A stretch of 64,000 nucleotides of DNA. Source: Polynucleobacter necessarius. Its GTDB lineage: Bacteria; Pseudomonadota; Gammaproteobacteria; Burkholderiales; Burkholderiaceae. The stretch is taken from assembly GCF_900096765.1 (NCBI RefSeq), contig NZ_LT615228.1, positions 378,669-442,668 on the forward strand, given 5' to 3'. A program made the translations under genes and the position numbers. Each line of letters begins with the position of its first letter. Position 1 is the stretch's first letter. The notes under the pieces are model-generated. The model was not told the DNA's origin, ran no database searches, and saw only the letters and a list, made by a program, of their open reading frames with translations. Below, one piece after another: positions 38,154 through 48,087 of this stretch.

Positions 38154-40850
38154 ATGGCTGCAGTTCCAGATCAGGTTTTAGGTAAACAAAATGTGCAGGA
38201 CGCAGATCCAGGCGAAACCCAAGAGTGGTTACAAGCCTTAGATGGCGTGATTCGCGCTGAAGGTGCGGAGCGTGCAGCTTACTTAATTGACCAACAAATT
38301 TCCCACGCACGTGTCAATGGGGTGGATCAACCCTTTCATGCAGAGACGCCTTACATCAATACGATTCCGGTAGAGAACCAAGCGCGTCTACCAGGCGATC
38401 AAAACGTTGAGCATCGGATTCGTTCTTACACACGTTGGAATGCAATGGCAATGGTCTTGCGCGCCAATAAAGATACCAACGTTGGTGGACACATCTCATC
38501 ATTCCAATCTGCGGCCACTTTGTATGACGTAGGCTTTAATCACTTCTGGCATGCACCATCAAATGAACATGGTGGTGACCTGATTTTTGTTCAGGGACAC
38601 TCTGCACCAGGCGTCTATGCCCGGGCTTACATGTTGGGCCGTTTAGCAGATGAGCAACTGAATAACTTTCGTCAAGAAGTAGGCGGCAAAGGAATCTCCT
38701 CTTATCCGCATCCATGGTTGATGCCAGATTTTTGGCAGTTCCCAACCGTATCAATGGGCCTTGGCCCAATTATGGCAATTTACCAAGCCCGCTTTATGAA
38801 GTACCTACGAGATCGTGGTTTTATTCAAGAGCAGGGTCGTAAGGTTTGGGCTTTCTTGGGTGATGGTGAAACCGATGAACCAGAATCATTGGGTGCGATT
38901 GGTATGGCTGGACGTGAGAAGTTGGATAACTTGATTTTTGTTATCAACTGCAACTTGCAGCGTCTTGATGGCCCAGTACGCGGCAATGGAAAAATTATTC
39001 AAGAACTTGAGAGCGAGTTCCGTGGAGCTGGATGGAACGTCATTAAGGTAGTGTGGGGTGGTCAATGGGACGCATTGTTTGCCCGTGACAAAAAAGGCAT
39101 CTTGATGCAGCGTCTTGGCGAAATCGTTGACGGCCAGTATCAGACTATGAAGGCTAAAAATGGTGCCTATGTTCGTGAGACCGTTTTCAATACACCAGAG
39201 TTAAAAGCATTGGTAAGCGATTGGAGTGACGAAGAGATTTGGCAGCTCAATCGCGGTGGACATGATTCCCATAAGGTCTATGCAGCATTTCATGCGGCGG
39301 TAAATCATAAAGATCAGCCTACAGTAATTCTGGCTCATACGATTAAAGGTTATGGTATGGGTGGCTCTGGTGAGGCAATGAACATTGCTCACCAAGCGAA
39401 GAAGATGAATGCGGACGATGTACGTCGTTTCCGTGATCGCTTTGAGATTCCAGTTAAGGATGAGCAACTCGATGAAATGCCCTTAGTGAAATTTGCCGAA
39501 GGTAGCCCTGAGCTCGAGTATATGAAGGCGCGTCGTAATGAGTTGGGTGGATATTTGCCACAACGCCGCCAAAAGGCAGAAAGCTTGCCGGTACCAGGCT
39601 TAGATGCATTTGCACCATTGTTAGAAGCAACGACTGAAGGCCGTGAAATTTCTACGACTATGGCGTTTGTGCGCATGCTCAATACCGTAGTGCGCGACAA
39701 GACTATCGGCAAACGAGTAGTTCCAATCGTTCCAGATGAATCTCGTACCTTTGGTATGGAGGGTATGTTCCGTCAACTTGGTATTTGGAATCAACTCGGT
39801 CAGCTTTACACGCCAGAAGATCATGATCAATTAATGTTCTATAAAGAGGATAAGACCGGTCAAATTTTGCAAGAAGGTATTAATGAAGCAGGCGGTATGT
39901 GCGATTGGATTGCAGCCGCTACTTCCTACTCCACCCACGGCGTGCCCATGTTGCCGTTCTATATTTTCTATTCCATGTTTGGTTTCCAACGTATTGGCGA
40001 CTTAGCTTGGGCTGCAGGAGATATGCGTAGCCGTGGATTCTTGCTCGGCGGCACTGCCGGTAGAACCACATTGAATGGTGAAGGTCTGCAACACGAAGAT
40101 GGTCATAGCCATCTATGGAGTGGTGCAGTTCCAAACTGCATTAGTTATGACCCCACTTTTGCATTTGAATTGGCGGTAGTAATTCAAGATGGCATGCGTC
40201 GCATGTTGGAAGTGCAAGAAGACGTCTATTACTACGTCACTTTAATGAATGAGAACTATGCCCATCCAGCAATGCCAAAGGGCGCGGAAAAAGACATTAT
40301 CAAAGGGATGTACAAGCTCAAGTCAGTTGGTGACGACAATGCCAAGTTGCGTGTACAACTCTTAGGTTCAGGTACGATCTTCCGCGAAGTGATTGAAGCT
40401 GCCGAGATGTTGCAAAAAGATTGGGGCATTGCATCTGACTTGTGGGGCTGCCCCAGCTTCACTGAGTTAGGTCGTGATTGGAATGCTGTACACCGCGCGA
40501 ATTTGCTCAACCCAACTGCAGTTCCCGTGCTTTCTCATGTTGAGATATGTCTCAAAGACACTGCCGGCCCAGTAATTGCTGCAACTGACTATGCCCGTTT
40601 ATTTGCCGAGCAAATTCGTCCAGCTATTCAGAACTTGGGTCGTCGCTATGAGGTGCTCGGTACCGATGGCTTTGGTCGATCTGATACTCGAGAGAAATTG
40701 CGTGACTTCTTTGAAGTGGATCGTCGCTGGGTAGTGATCACTGCGCTCAGATCGCTGGTCGATGCAGGACAACTGGATCGTCAAAAATTGGCCGAAGCCA
40801 TTCAGAAGTACGGCATCGATACTACTAAACCAAACCCAATGACGGTTTAA
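38154..40850 (+). CDS. aceE: Pyruvate dehydrogenase E1 component, homodimeric type
   Basis: E1p decarboxylates pyruvate with thiamine diphosphate and passes the acetyl group to E2. The 898-residue protein begins QEWLQALDGVIRAEGAERA and has GHISSFQSAATLYDVGFNHFW and the ThDP motif starting GDGETDEPES near residue 239. Further motifs are VIPDESRTFGMEGMFRQ and GRTTLNGEGLQHEDGHSH. This is the gammaproteobacterial-style single-chain E1, of normal length. GGAG precedes the ATG. It is the first gene of aceE-aceF-lpdA, separated from aceF by 14 bases. Confidence 0.97.
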   Translation: MAAVPDQVLGKQNVQDADPGETQEWLQALDGVIRAEGAERAAYLIDQQISHARVNGVDQPFHAETPYINTIPVENQARLPGDQNVEHRIRSYTRWNAMAMVLRANKDTNVGGHISSFQSAATLYDVGFNHFWHAPSNEHGGDLIFVQGHSAPGVYARAYMLGRLADEQLNNFRQEVGGKGISSYPHPWLMPDFWQFPTVSMGLGPIMAIYQARFMKYLRDRGFIQEQGRKVWAFLGDGETDEPESLGAIGMAGREKLDNLIFVINCNLQRLDGPVRGNGKIIQELESEFRGAGWNVIKVVWGGQWDALFARDKKGILMQRLGEIVDGQYQTMKAKNGAYVRETVFNTPELKALVSDWSDEEIWQLNRGGHDSHKVYAAFHAAVNHKDQPTVILAHTIKGYGMGGSGEAMNIAHQAKKMNADDVRRFRDRFEIPVKDEQLDEMPLVKFAEGSPELEYMKARRNELGGYLPQRRQKAESLPVPGLDAFAPLLEATTEGREISTTMAFVRMLNTVVRDKTIGKRVVPIVPDESRTFGMEGMFRQLGIWNQLGQLYTPEDHDQLMFYKEDKTGQILQEGINEAGGMCDWIAAATSYSTHGVPMLPFYIFYSMFGFQRIGDLAWAAGDMRSRGFLLGGTAGRTTLNGEGLQHEDGHSHLWSGAVPNCISYDPTFAFELAVVIQDGMRRMLEVQEDVYYYVTLMNENYAHPAMPKGAEKDIIKGMYKLKSVGDDNAKLRVQLLGSGTIFREVIEAAEMLQKDWGIASDLWGCPSFTELGRDWNAVHRANLLNPTAVPVLSHVEICLKDTAGPVIAATDYARLFAEQIRPAIQNLGRRYEVLGTDGFGRSDTREKLRDFFEVDRRWVVITALRSLVDAGQLDRQKLAEAIQKYGIDTTKPNPMTV

Positions 40851-40864
40851 TACGGGATGAATTC

Positions 40865-42487
40865 ATGAGTCAAATAATTGATATAAAAGTTCCGGGCATT
40901 GGTGACTACAAGGATGTGCCAGTCATTGAGGTATTGGTCAAAGCTGGCGATAAAGTAGAAAAAGAGCAATCTATTGTTGTTCTTGAATCCGATAAAGCCA
41001 CCATGGATGTTCCCTCATCCCATGCTGGCATCGTCAAAGAAGTGAAGGTCAAAGTCGGCGATAACCTTTCCGAAGGGTCGGTAGTGATCACTTTGGAAGA
41101 GGGCGGATCTGCGGCTGTGCCAGCGTCTGCCCCTGCAGCAAGTGCTCCAGCAGTGTCTGCTCCAGCAAGTGCTGGTGGCGCTGCTATTGAAGTGAAAGTT
41201 CCAGATATAGGCGACTACAAAGATGTACCAGTCATTGAAGTATTGGTCAAAGCTGGCGACAGGGTAGAAAAAGAACAGTCGATCGTCGTGTTGGAATCCG
41301 ACAAAGCCACGATGGATGTTCCCTCATCCCATGCTGGGATCGTCAAAGAAGTGAAGGTCAAAGTCGGCGACAACCTTTCCGAAGGTTCTGTCGTGGTGAT
41401 TTTGGAAGGTGGTTCTGGATCTGTGGATTCTGTAGTGGCCCCTGTTGCTAGTGCTCTAGCAGCTTTGCAACCAGCCATTAAAGCGGTTGAGCCTCCCATC
41501 CCAAGAGCTCCAGCGCCTCCTCCTATTGGCGATACCAGCAACACTCCTGCACCAGTCGATGCTGCAGCAAGTCATGCAAGCCCTTCAGTGCGCAAGTTTG
41601 CGCGTGAACTCGGGGTGACTATTGGTCAAGTAAAAGGTTCTGGCCCCAAAGGCCGTATCACTCAAGAAGACGTACAAGCGTTTGTAAAAGCAGCTATGAG
41701 TGGTGGCGCTGGTAGCACTGGCGCAGCCGTATCTAGTGGCGGAAGTCTGGGTGGTCTCAATCTGATTCCTTGGCCAAAAGTCGATTTCACGAAGTTTGGA
41801 GAAATCGAGCGTCAGCCACTCAATCGCATTAAGAAGTTAACTGCAGCCAACCTTGGTCGTAACTGGGTGATGATTCCTGCGGTAACTTACCATGAGGATG
41901 CTGACATTACAGACCTGGAAGCCTTCCGTGTTCTCACCAACAAAGAGAACGAGAAGAAGGGCATCAAAATAACGATGCTTGCTTTCTTAATGAAAGCAGC
42001 GGTTGCCGCTCTGAAAAAATACCCCGAGTTCAATAGCTCACTCGATGGTGATGATCTCATTCTCAAGAAGTATTTTAATATCGGTTTTGCTGCCGATACG
42101 CCAACGGGTTTAGTGGTGCCGGTTATTAAAGATGCCGATAAGAAGGGTATCTTTGAGTTGGCGAAAGAAACTTCAGAATTAGCAGCGCTTGCTCGTGATG
42201 GCAAATTAAAGCCAGATCAAATGCAAGGTGCAAGCTTTACGATTTCATCTCTGGGTGGCATCGGCGGAACTTATTTCTCACCGATTGTGAACGCCCCAGA
42301 GGTTGCTATTTTGGGTGTCAGCAAAGCAGCGATGAAGCCAGTGTGGGATGGTAAGCAGTTCGTGCCACGTTTGATTTGCCCATTATCACTTTCTGCTGAC
42401 CACCGTTTGATCGATGGTGCACTAGCTACGCGCTTTAATGTGTATATCTCTCAACTTCTGGCCGACTTCCGTCGCGCTAGCTTGTAA
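40865..42487 (+). CDS. aceF: Dihydrolipoamide acetyltransferase (E2 of PDH), two lipoyl domains
   Basis: E2 forms the core of the pyruvate dehydrogenase complex. The 540-residue protein has two lipoyl domains, about 1-80 and 100-182, each with the lipoylation lysine in ESDKATMDVPSSHAG. Ala/Pro-rich linkers and an E3-binding domain (SPSVRKFARELGV, about 240) follow. The catalytic domain begins near 300 and ends with SADHRLIDGA. The two lipoyl domains are almost identical in protein and very similar in DNA, suggesting repeated gene conversion or recent duplication. It starts 14 bases after aceE and ends 9 bases before lpdA. Confidence 0.97.
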   Translation: MSQIIDIKVPGIGDYKDVPVIEVLVKAGDKVEKEQSIVVLESDKATMDVPSSHAGIVKEVKVKVGDNLSEGSVVITLEEGGSAAVPASAPAASAPAVSAPASAGGAAIEVKVPDIGDYKDVPVIEVLVKAGDRVEKEQSIVVLESDKATMDVPSSHAGIVKEVKVKVGDNLSEGSVVVILEGGSGSVDSVVAPVASALAALQPAIKAVEPPIPRAPAPPPIGDTSNTPAPVDAAASHASPSVRKFARELGVTIGQVKGSGPKGRITQEDVQAFVKAAMSGGAGSTGAAVSSGGSLGGLNLIPWPKVDFTKFGEIERQPLNRIKKLTAANLGRNWVMIPAVTYHEDADITDLEAFRVLTNKENEKKGIKITMLAFLMKAAVAALKKYPEFNSSLDGDDLILKKYFNIGFAADTPTGLVVPVIKDADKKGIFELAKETSELAALARDGKLKPDQMQGASFTISSLGGIGGTYFSPIVNAPEVAILGVSKAAMKPVWDGKQFVPRLICPLSLSADHRLIDGALATRFNVYISQLLADFRRASL

Positions 42488-42496
42488 GGGGGACGC

Positions 42497-44281
42497 ATGG
42501 CTAAGCAAACCATCCTCGTTCCAGATATTGGCGATTACTCCGATGTGCCAGTTATTGAAGTTTTAGTCAAAGTAGGTGATGTCATTGAAAAAGAGCAGCC
42601 CCTCTTGGTGCTTGAGTCTGATAAAACCACTATGGAAGTGCCAGCAGATGCTGCGGGCATAGTAACCAGTATTTCTGTAAAACTAGGCGACAAAGTCAGC
42701 AAAGGTTCTGTAATCGCGAAAATCGATGCAAGCGCTGCTGCTCCAGTTGCCAAATCTTCAACTCCCACACCTACAGCTGCACCAGCACCAGCACAACCAG
42801 TAGCAATGGCTCCTGCTCCTGTAACAGGGCACTACAGCGGTAAGGTCGATCATGAGTGTGAAGTCTTAGTTCTTGGCGCTGGCCCTGGTGGTTACAGTGC
42901 AGCGTTCCGCAGTGCCGACCTGGGAATGAATACTGTCTTAGTTGAGCGTTATTCAACTTTAGGTGGTGTTTGCTTAAACGTAGGGTGTATTCCCTCTAAG
43001 GCATTGCTACACACTACTGCAGTCATGGATGAAGTCAAAACTATGGCCAAGCATGGCATTACTTTTGGTGAACCTAAAATTGAAATTGATCAATTGCGTG
43101 GCTATAAAGAGTCTGTGATTGCGAAGCTCACTGGTGGACTTGCGGGTATGGCTAAAGCTCGCAAAGTCAAAGTGGTTCGTGGCTTAGGTAAGTTCTTAGA
43201 CGCAAACCATGTTGAAGTGGAGTTAACTAACGGTAGCGGTCAAGACCTCACTGGTCAAAAAGAAGTCGTGCGCTTTCAGAAAGCCATTATTGCTGCCGGC
43301 AGTCAGCCGGTGAAGCTACCGTTCTTGCCTGAAGATACTCGTATTGTCGACAGCACTGGAGCCTTATTACTCAAGAGCATTCCAAAACGAATGCTCGTGA
43401 TTGGTGGCGGCATTATTGGTCTAGAGATGGCAACGGTCTATAGCACTCTTGGTTCACGAATTGATATTGCTGAGATGATGGATGGCCTGATGGCGGGAGC
43501 AGATCGCGACTTAGAAAAGGTTTGGGGAAAATTTAACGCCGGTCGCTTTGAAAACATCATGCTGAAGACTCGTGCAGCCAAGGCAGAAGTCAAGCCCGAT
43601 GGTATTGAAGTGACTTTTGAAGGCGAGAATGCGCCAGCCCAAGCTCAAACCTATGACTTAGTCTTGGTTGCGGTAGGTCGTTCACCAAACGGTAAGAAAA
43701 TTGATGCTGGTAAAGCAGGTGTTCAAGTAGATGAGCGCGGTTTTATTCCGGTAGACAAGCAGATGCGCACCAATGTCCCTAATATTTTTGCGATTGGCGA
43801 CTTAGTGGGTCAGCCGATGTTGGCACATAAAGCAGTTCATGAAGGACATGTTGCAGCAGAAGCGGCAGCGGGGCAGAAGTCCTACTTTGATGCTAAGCAA
43901 ATTCCTTCGGTTGCCTACACCGATCCTGAAGTGGCTTGGGCTGGTTTAACTGAAGAGCGGTGTAAGGCGCAAGGTATTGCCTATGAAAAAGGTTTATTCC
44001 CGTGGGGAGCTAGCGGTCGCGCAATTGCAAACGGTCGTGACGAAGGGTTTACCAAGTTAATTTTTGATGCCAATACCCATCGTATTATTGGTGGTGGTAT
44101 TGTCGGGACACACGCTGGCGATTTGATTGGTGAAGTATGCCTTGCTATTGAGATGGGTGCCGATGCAGTTGATATTGGTAAAACGATTCATCCGCATCCA
44201 ACTTTAGGGGAGTCAGTGGGCCTTGCTGCAGAGGCGGCTCATGGTCACTGCACCGATTTACCGCCTGTAAAGAAAAAGTAA
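42497..44281 (+). CDS. lpdA: Dihydrolipoamide dehydrogenase with N-terminal lipoyl domain
   Basis: E3 reoxidises the lipoyl groups of PDH using FAD and NAD. The 594-residue protein carries its own lipoyl domain (1-75, lysine in ESDKTTMEVPADAAG) and an Ala/Pro linker. The flavoprotein follows, with LGAGPGGYSAAF, redox cysteines in GGVCLNVGCIPSK, GGGIIGLEMA, IGDLVGQPMLAHKA and HPHPTLGES near the end. Lipoyl-E3 fusion is typical of the betaproteobacterial PDH cluster. It ends 25 bases before a terminator, closing the operon. Confidence 0.96.
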   Translation: MAKQTILVPDIGDYSDVPVIEVLVKVGDVIEKEQPLLVLESDKTTMEVPADAAGIVTSISVKLGDKVSKGSVIAKIDASAAAPVAKSSTPTPTAAPAPAQPVAMAPAPVTGHYSGKVDHECEVLVLGAGPGGYSAAFRSADLGMNTVLVERYSTLGGVCLNVGCIPSKALLHTTAVMDEVKTMAKHGITFGEPKIEIDQLRGYKESVIAKLTGGLAGMAKARKVKVVRGLGKFLDANHVEVELTNGSGQDLTGQKEVVRFQKAIIAAGSQPVKLPFLPEDTRIVDSTGALLLKSIPKRMLVIGGGIIGLEMATVYSTLGSRIDIAEMMDGLMAGADRDLEKVWGKFNAGRFENIMLKTRAAKAEVKPDGIEVTFEGENAPAQAQTYDLVLVAVGRSPNGKKIDAGKAGVQVDERGFIPVDKQMRTNVPNIFAIGDLVGQPMLAHKAVHEGHVAAEAAAGQKSYFDAKQIPSVAYTDPEVAWAGLTEERCKAQGIAYEKGLFPWGASGRAIANGRDEGFTKLIFDANTHRIIGGGIVGTHAGDLIGEVCLAIEMGADAVDIGKTIHPHPTLGESVGLAAEAAHGHCTDLPPVKKK

Positions 44282-44306
44282 GTAACTGCAGTTAGCAGCA
44301 AAAGAG

Positions 44307-44331
44307 AAAGCCTCGAGTGATCGGGGCTTTT
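44307..44331 (+). terminator. Rho-independent terminator after lpdA
   Basis: AAAGCCTCG pairs with CGGGGCTTT (one G-T wobble) around a six-base loop, followed by a short T run. It lies between lpdA and the convergent phasin gene. Confidence 0.75.
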
Positions 44332-44354
44332 GCATTACCAGCGAGGATTCTGGA

Positions 44355-44900
44355 TTATCTTTTCTTAGTTGCTTTGCTGGCCGTCTTAGCAACTGCATCA
44401 GCGGCAGTGTTCATATTGGTTTGAGCAACCTCAACAGCATGCTTGACAGCCTTTTGACTGGTCTCAAAAACGTTGTTAGCAGATGCGATGGCTTGCTTGA
44501 GTGCCTGGACAGCAGCATCAGAGCCGGCGGGTGCACCTTTAGTCCATTCCTCAACCAAGGCATTCATTTTCTTTTGGCCCTCAGCAAATTCTTTTTCTGC
44601 AGACTTCGTAAAACTATCTTGAGTCTCATGAGCTAACTCATAAAGATGGCGGCTGTAAGAAATAATTTTTTCTGCAATCGGTTGAACTGTTTCAGCTTGG
44701 TGAGCTAACAATTGTTGAATATCTTTTACTTCTAAAGCTTTTTTAGCATTGTTAACACTCTCACTCAAACTTTGCTTAGCGATTGCCAAGTTCAGTTCAA
44801 CGAGTTTTTCAATACTATGAAGTGCTTGATTGGTTAAGCCGCTCAAGGTCTCTAAATTCGCTTTTTGCGCTGCTGTGATTTGTTCTGGCGTTAAGTTCAT
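44355..44900 (-). CDS. Phasin family protein
   Basis: The 181-residue product from ATG 44900 (after GGAAAGGG) is almost wholly helical and low in aromatic residues. It reads MNLTPEQITAAQKANLETL, continues with the phasin_2 pattern LTNQALHSIEKLVELNLA, and ends in an Ala/Lys-rich tail like those of PhaP proteins. Phasins coat polyhydroxyalkanoate granules. No other PHA gene is in the window, although a 3-hydroxybutyryl-CoA dehydrogenase is present near 56 kb. The gene appears intact. Confidence 0.88.
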   Translation of the reverse strand: MNLTPEQITAAQKANLETLSGLTNQALHSIEKLVELNLAIAKQSLSESVNNAKKALEVKDIQQLLAHQAETVQPIAEKIISYSRHLYELAHETQDSFTKSAEKEFAEGQKKMNALVEEWTKGAPAGSDAAVQALKQAIASANNVFETSQKAVKHAVEVAQTNMNTAADAVAKTASKATKKR

Positions 44901-45118
44901 TTCAATCCCTTTCCTGGATTTGGTGCTACTTTCTACTATGAGCCTCTGTAAACCTGAGGTCAACTAAAGATTTACTGCAATTATATTGCGTTGCAATATC
45001 CCTAGAAGTTCTTGAGCACTAGTGAAAGAAGGAGGCTATTAAAAAGCGCCTAAAATCGAGGTTTGCTTTAAAAACCCTTCTACTTTCAGTTAGTTACTCA
45101 TGAAGCTTGGCTTAGACA

Positions 45119-45994
45119 ATGTAATCTGTAATCGCCCCAATATTTGTATTGATTTGGAGCACTGGATTTGTGATTGCACGTCTGGCAATGCCCTATGTAG
45201 AGCCGGCTACATTCTTATTTTGGCGTTTTGCCGGAGTCATTGCGGCAATGGCTGCCTTAAGCTTAATTTGGCGTATCAATTGGCCTAGCTGGTCTCAGAT
45301 GAAGCATATTGCCGTTGCGGGAGCGTTATTGCAATTTGATTATTTGTTAGGTGTCTGGTTTGCGGTGCGCCTAGGAATGACTGCGGGATTAGTGGCCATT
45401 ATTGTTGGTCTCCAACCCATTTTGACTGCTTGGTTTGCAGCATGGATCTCCGAGGCAGTGTCACCGCGCCAATGGATAGGATTGTGTTTCGGGTTTGCAG
45501 GTGTCGCCCTAGTGGTCGCTGAAAAAAATTGGTTTTGCCCATATTCCCGTTGTCAGTTACTTACTTGCTTTTGGCGCATTACTCTCGATTACCTTTGGCA
45601 CTCTTTATCAAAAAAATATTGCCCGGTATTTGATTTGCGTGCCGGCTCTTCAATTCAGTTTGGCGTGTCAGCAGTACTTTGCTTTTTTTGTATGTACTTC
45701 TTTGAGTCGGGCGTCATGGTCTGGAATGCTTCTGTGATTGGCGCTTTGCTCTGGGCTATTTTTCCATTATCGATTGGGTCGATTAGCTTACTCTTTATGA
45801 TGATTCGTAAGGGGGCCGCAACCAAAGTGACTAGTTTGCTATATTTGACTCCCCCCACTACTGCTGCGATGGCATGGTTGCTGTTTGGGGAGCCATTTAC
45901 TTTAATAATGGCTTTAGGACTTTGCTTGACGATGACTGGAGTGGTGTTGGTTAATGCTCGCCAGACTAATACCGTTGCAACCATAGCAGAATAG
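45119..45994 (+). pseudogene. EamA/DMT transporter, early nonsense and two offsetting frameshifts
   Basis: The helices of a ten-helix EamA drug/metabolite exporter are readable: APIFVLIWSTGFVIARLAMPY, then TFLFWRFAGVIAAMAA to GEPFTLIMALGL. Directly after a possible ATG at 45119 the second codon is TAA, one step from CAA; no other good start precedes the first helix. Near 45523 the frame leaves the family sequence within a run of seven A, where one A fewer fits KIGFAHIPVVSYLLAFG. Near 45628 it returns, fitting loss of one T in TATTTGATTTG. About 35 residues between are out of frame, giving EKNWFCPYSRC nonsense. No transporter can be made unless translation starts internally. Confidence 0.85.
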
Positions 45995-46099
45995 CGTCCA
46001 TTGGCTGGTTGGATTAACCAAGATGGGGCGAATAAATCCGCACCCCCACTGGAAATTAATTATCATTTCGTATGTAAAAAGTTTTGGAAGGTATTTAGG

Positions 46100-47104
46100 A
46101 TGCGTTTGAACCGTTTTTGGCTCTTTGTCGTTGCTGTAGCGTTTGCATGTAGTGCGCTTAATATTGCACCAGCATTTGCCGCTAGCAAAGATAAAGATAA
46201 GCAAACGAAATCTTCTAAAGTAGTCGTTAAATCACCTAAAAAACCAAAAACAGTTCGCGTTACTGTAACTAGGTCAAATGCACCTGTCGTTGCTGCGCTA
46301 CCTTCATTGGCAACCGCGCTTGGTTTGCGTGGACAGCATGACGATCTGAGCTTGAAGTCTAGTGTTGCGATGGTTGTTAACCAAGACACTAAAGAAGTGT
46401 ACTTTGAGAAGAACCCCTCTATTAGTCTGCCCATAGCATCCATTACTAAATTGATGACGGCAATGGTTGTGCTCGATTCAAAACTACCACTCAATGAAAC
46501 AATCGTCATTAACGAGGAAGATGTCCATATTTACAAACGCTCACGTTTGGCTGGCGGCACCGTCCTGAGTCGTGAAGATGCATTGCATTTAGCGTTGATG
46601 TCTTCAGAAAACCGTGCTGCTTATACTTTAGGTAGAAATTACCCAGGGGGCGTACCCGCCTTTGTTGATGCAATGAATCGCAAAGCGAAAGAGTTGGGTA
46701 TGGATCACTCCCATTTTGCTGATCCCACTGGCTTGCTCAGCGAGAACGTTGCTACTGCAGAAGATTTAACTCGGATGCTCAATGCCGCTTATCAATATAA
46801 GTTGGTTCGTGAGTTTTCAACCTGGCCAGATCTCACCATGGTCATTGCAAATAGGCCTCAAAAATTCTTGAACACGAATCGCCTAGTCCGTTCAGGAGAT
46901 ATGGATATCGGATTGCAAAAGACTGGCTTCATCAATGCTGCGGGTAAATGCCTGGTGATGCAAGCTCGCGTCAACAACACCCCCTTGCTATTAGTATTTT
47001 TGGATTCAGTAGGCACACAATCCCGCTTTGCGGATGCTGTCAGAGTGCGGGATTGGTATGAGCGCATGCCATCTGGCGTACAGCCCATTCGACGCTTGAT
47101 GTAA
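46100..47104 (+). CDS. pbpG: D-alanyl-D-alanine endopeptidase / PBP7-like
   Basis: The 334-residue protein from ATG 46100 has a signal peptide (LFVVAVAFACSALNIAPAFA) and a Lys-rich linker. The serine peptidase S11 fold follows, with the active Ser in SITKLM (SxxK), SSEN (SxN) and KTGF (KTG). It lacks the extra C-terminal domain of DacA-type carboxypeptidases, which fits PbpG/PBP7 endopeptidases that cut peptidoglycan cross-links. It is in the periplasm. The gene looks intact and stands between the EamA remnant and the convergent IclR regulator. Confidence 0.88.
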   Translation: MRLNRFWLFVVAVAFACSALNIAPAFAASKDKDKQTKSSKVVVKSPKKPKTVRVTVTRSNAPVVAALPSLATALGLRGQHDDLSLKSSVAMVVNQDTKEVYFEKNPSISLPIASITKLMTAMVVLDSKLPLNETIVINEEDVHIYKRSRLAGGTVLSREDALHLALMSSENRAAYTLGRNYPGGVPAFVDAMNRKAKELGMDHSHFADPTGLLSENVATAEDLTRMLNAAYQYKLVREFSTWPDLTMVIANRPQKFLNTNRLVRSGDMDIGLQKTGFINAAGKCLVMQARVNNTPLLLVFLDSVGTQSRFADAVRVRDWYERMPSGVQPIRRLM

Positions 47105-47134
47105 AAAAAGAAAGGTTGGAAAAGGTTGGGGAGC

Positions 47135-47956
47135 TTAGGTCTGAGTATCTGGCTCAGCGCTTTTGGGCTTGTAGCCCATGCCTTTAGATATTTGCAAAGC
47201 AGTTTCTTGTAAAGAGCGCAGCCAATCAGCCTGAATGCGATCTGTTGGGGCGCTCAGTGAGAGGCCGGCTACGAGCTTGCCAGTGTCATCTAAAATTGCA
47301 GCAGCAAGACAGCTTACGCCCAACTCTAATTCTTCATCGTCACGAGCGCTGCCTACTCTTCTGACGTGATTGAGTTCAGTTTCTAGTTTGGCTAAATCGG
47401 TGATGCTATTTCGAGTATGGCCCGATAGACCGGTGCGGGTAACGTAAGCACGCACCTGATTGGGATCATCGCTCGCTAAAAAAAGTTTTCCAACAGAAGT
47501 GAGATGAAGAGGCGCGCGGCCACCAATTGCGCGAACCACTTGCATGCCTGAGCGCTCGCTATAGGCGCGATCAACGTAAACAATCTCATCGCCTTGGCGT
47601 ACCGATAGGTTGGCTGTTTCACCGGTGAGCTTATGTAGGGTGCGCATTGGCACTTGAGCCGCTTCACGAATAGATAGTCGAGCTTTCACTAAATTACCCA
47701 ACTCCAAGAGCTTGAGGCCCAGTCGGTAGGTGCCACCATCGCCACGCTCAACCAGTCTGCAAGCAACCATGTCATTCAAAATGCGGTGTGCGGTAGAGGG
47801 ATGAAGTCCAGTTTGCTCAGCCAGGGTTTTTAAGCTGCTAGATTCCTCCTGTTCAGCTAGGGCATCGAGCAAATTCATCATGCGCTCGACCACCTGAATT
47901 GCTGTTTTAGCAACTTCACCAGTGGTTTTGGAGGTTTTGACGGTTTTGCTATTCAT
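47135..47956 (-). CDS. IclR family transcriptional regulator
   Basis: The 273-residue product (ATG 47956; another ATG at 47986) has an N-terminal winged helix (VVERMMNLLDALAEQEESS, TLAEQTGLHPSTAHRILNDMV) and the IclR effector domain (GKLFLASDD, ARDDEELELGVSCLAAAI, LSLSAPTDRI). The targets cannot be told. IclR proteins often regulate acetate, glyoxylate or aromatic metabolism, and here the neighbourhood gives no clear clue. An imperfect repeat just upstream may be its own operator. The gene is intact. Confidence 0.88.
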   Translation of the reverse strand: MNSKTVKTSKTTGEVAKTAIQVVERMMNLLDALAEQEESSSLKTLAEQTGLHPSTAHRILNDMVACRLVERGDGGTYRLGLKLLELGNLVKARLSIREAAQVPMRTLHKLTGETANLSVRQGDEIVYVDRAYSERSGMQVVRAIGGRAPLHLTSVGKLFLASDDPNQVRAYVTRTGLSGHTRNSITDLAKLETELNHVRRVGSARDDEELELGVSCLAAAILDDTGKLVAGLSLSAPTDRIQADWLRSLQETALQISKGMGYKPKSAEPDTQT

Positions 47957-47991
47957 GGTGACTATTGTAGCGATTTCAGGCCACATTGCAT

Positions 47992-48015
47992 ATTATGAAA
48001 TCGCATTTTATGAAT
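47992..48015. promoter_or_regulatory. Possible IclR operator
   Basis: ATTATGAAAT (47992-48001) and ATTTTATGAAT (48005-48015) form a near inverted repeat 36 bases upstream of the IclR start. Position and A/T-rich symmetry suit autoregulation, but the match is imperfect. Confidence 0.3.
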
Positions 48016-48087
48016 GTAGATGCACAAAATCTTCGCCGAAACCCATTTAGAGGGCGAAGAAAGGGTCGATATTAGTTTTTAAGGGGG

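Noticed and set aside
40890..41405. Repeated DNA as a possible CRISPR or mobile element
   Set aside because: The repeats are the two lipoyl-domain coding segments of aceF, with linker between.
46063..46509. 148-codon antisense frame opposite the D,D-peptidase gene
   Set aside because: The sense strand has a signal peptide and SxxK/SxN/KTG motifs; the antisense frame has only low-complexity hydrophobic runs.
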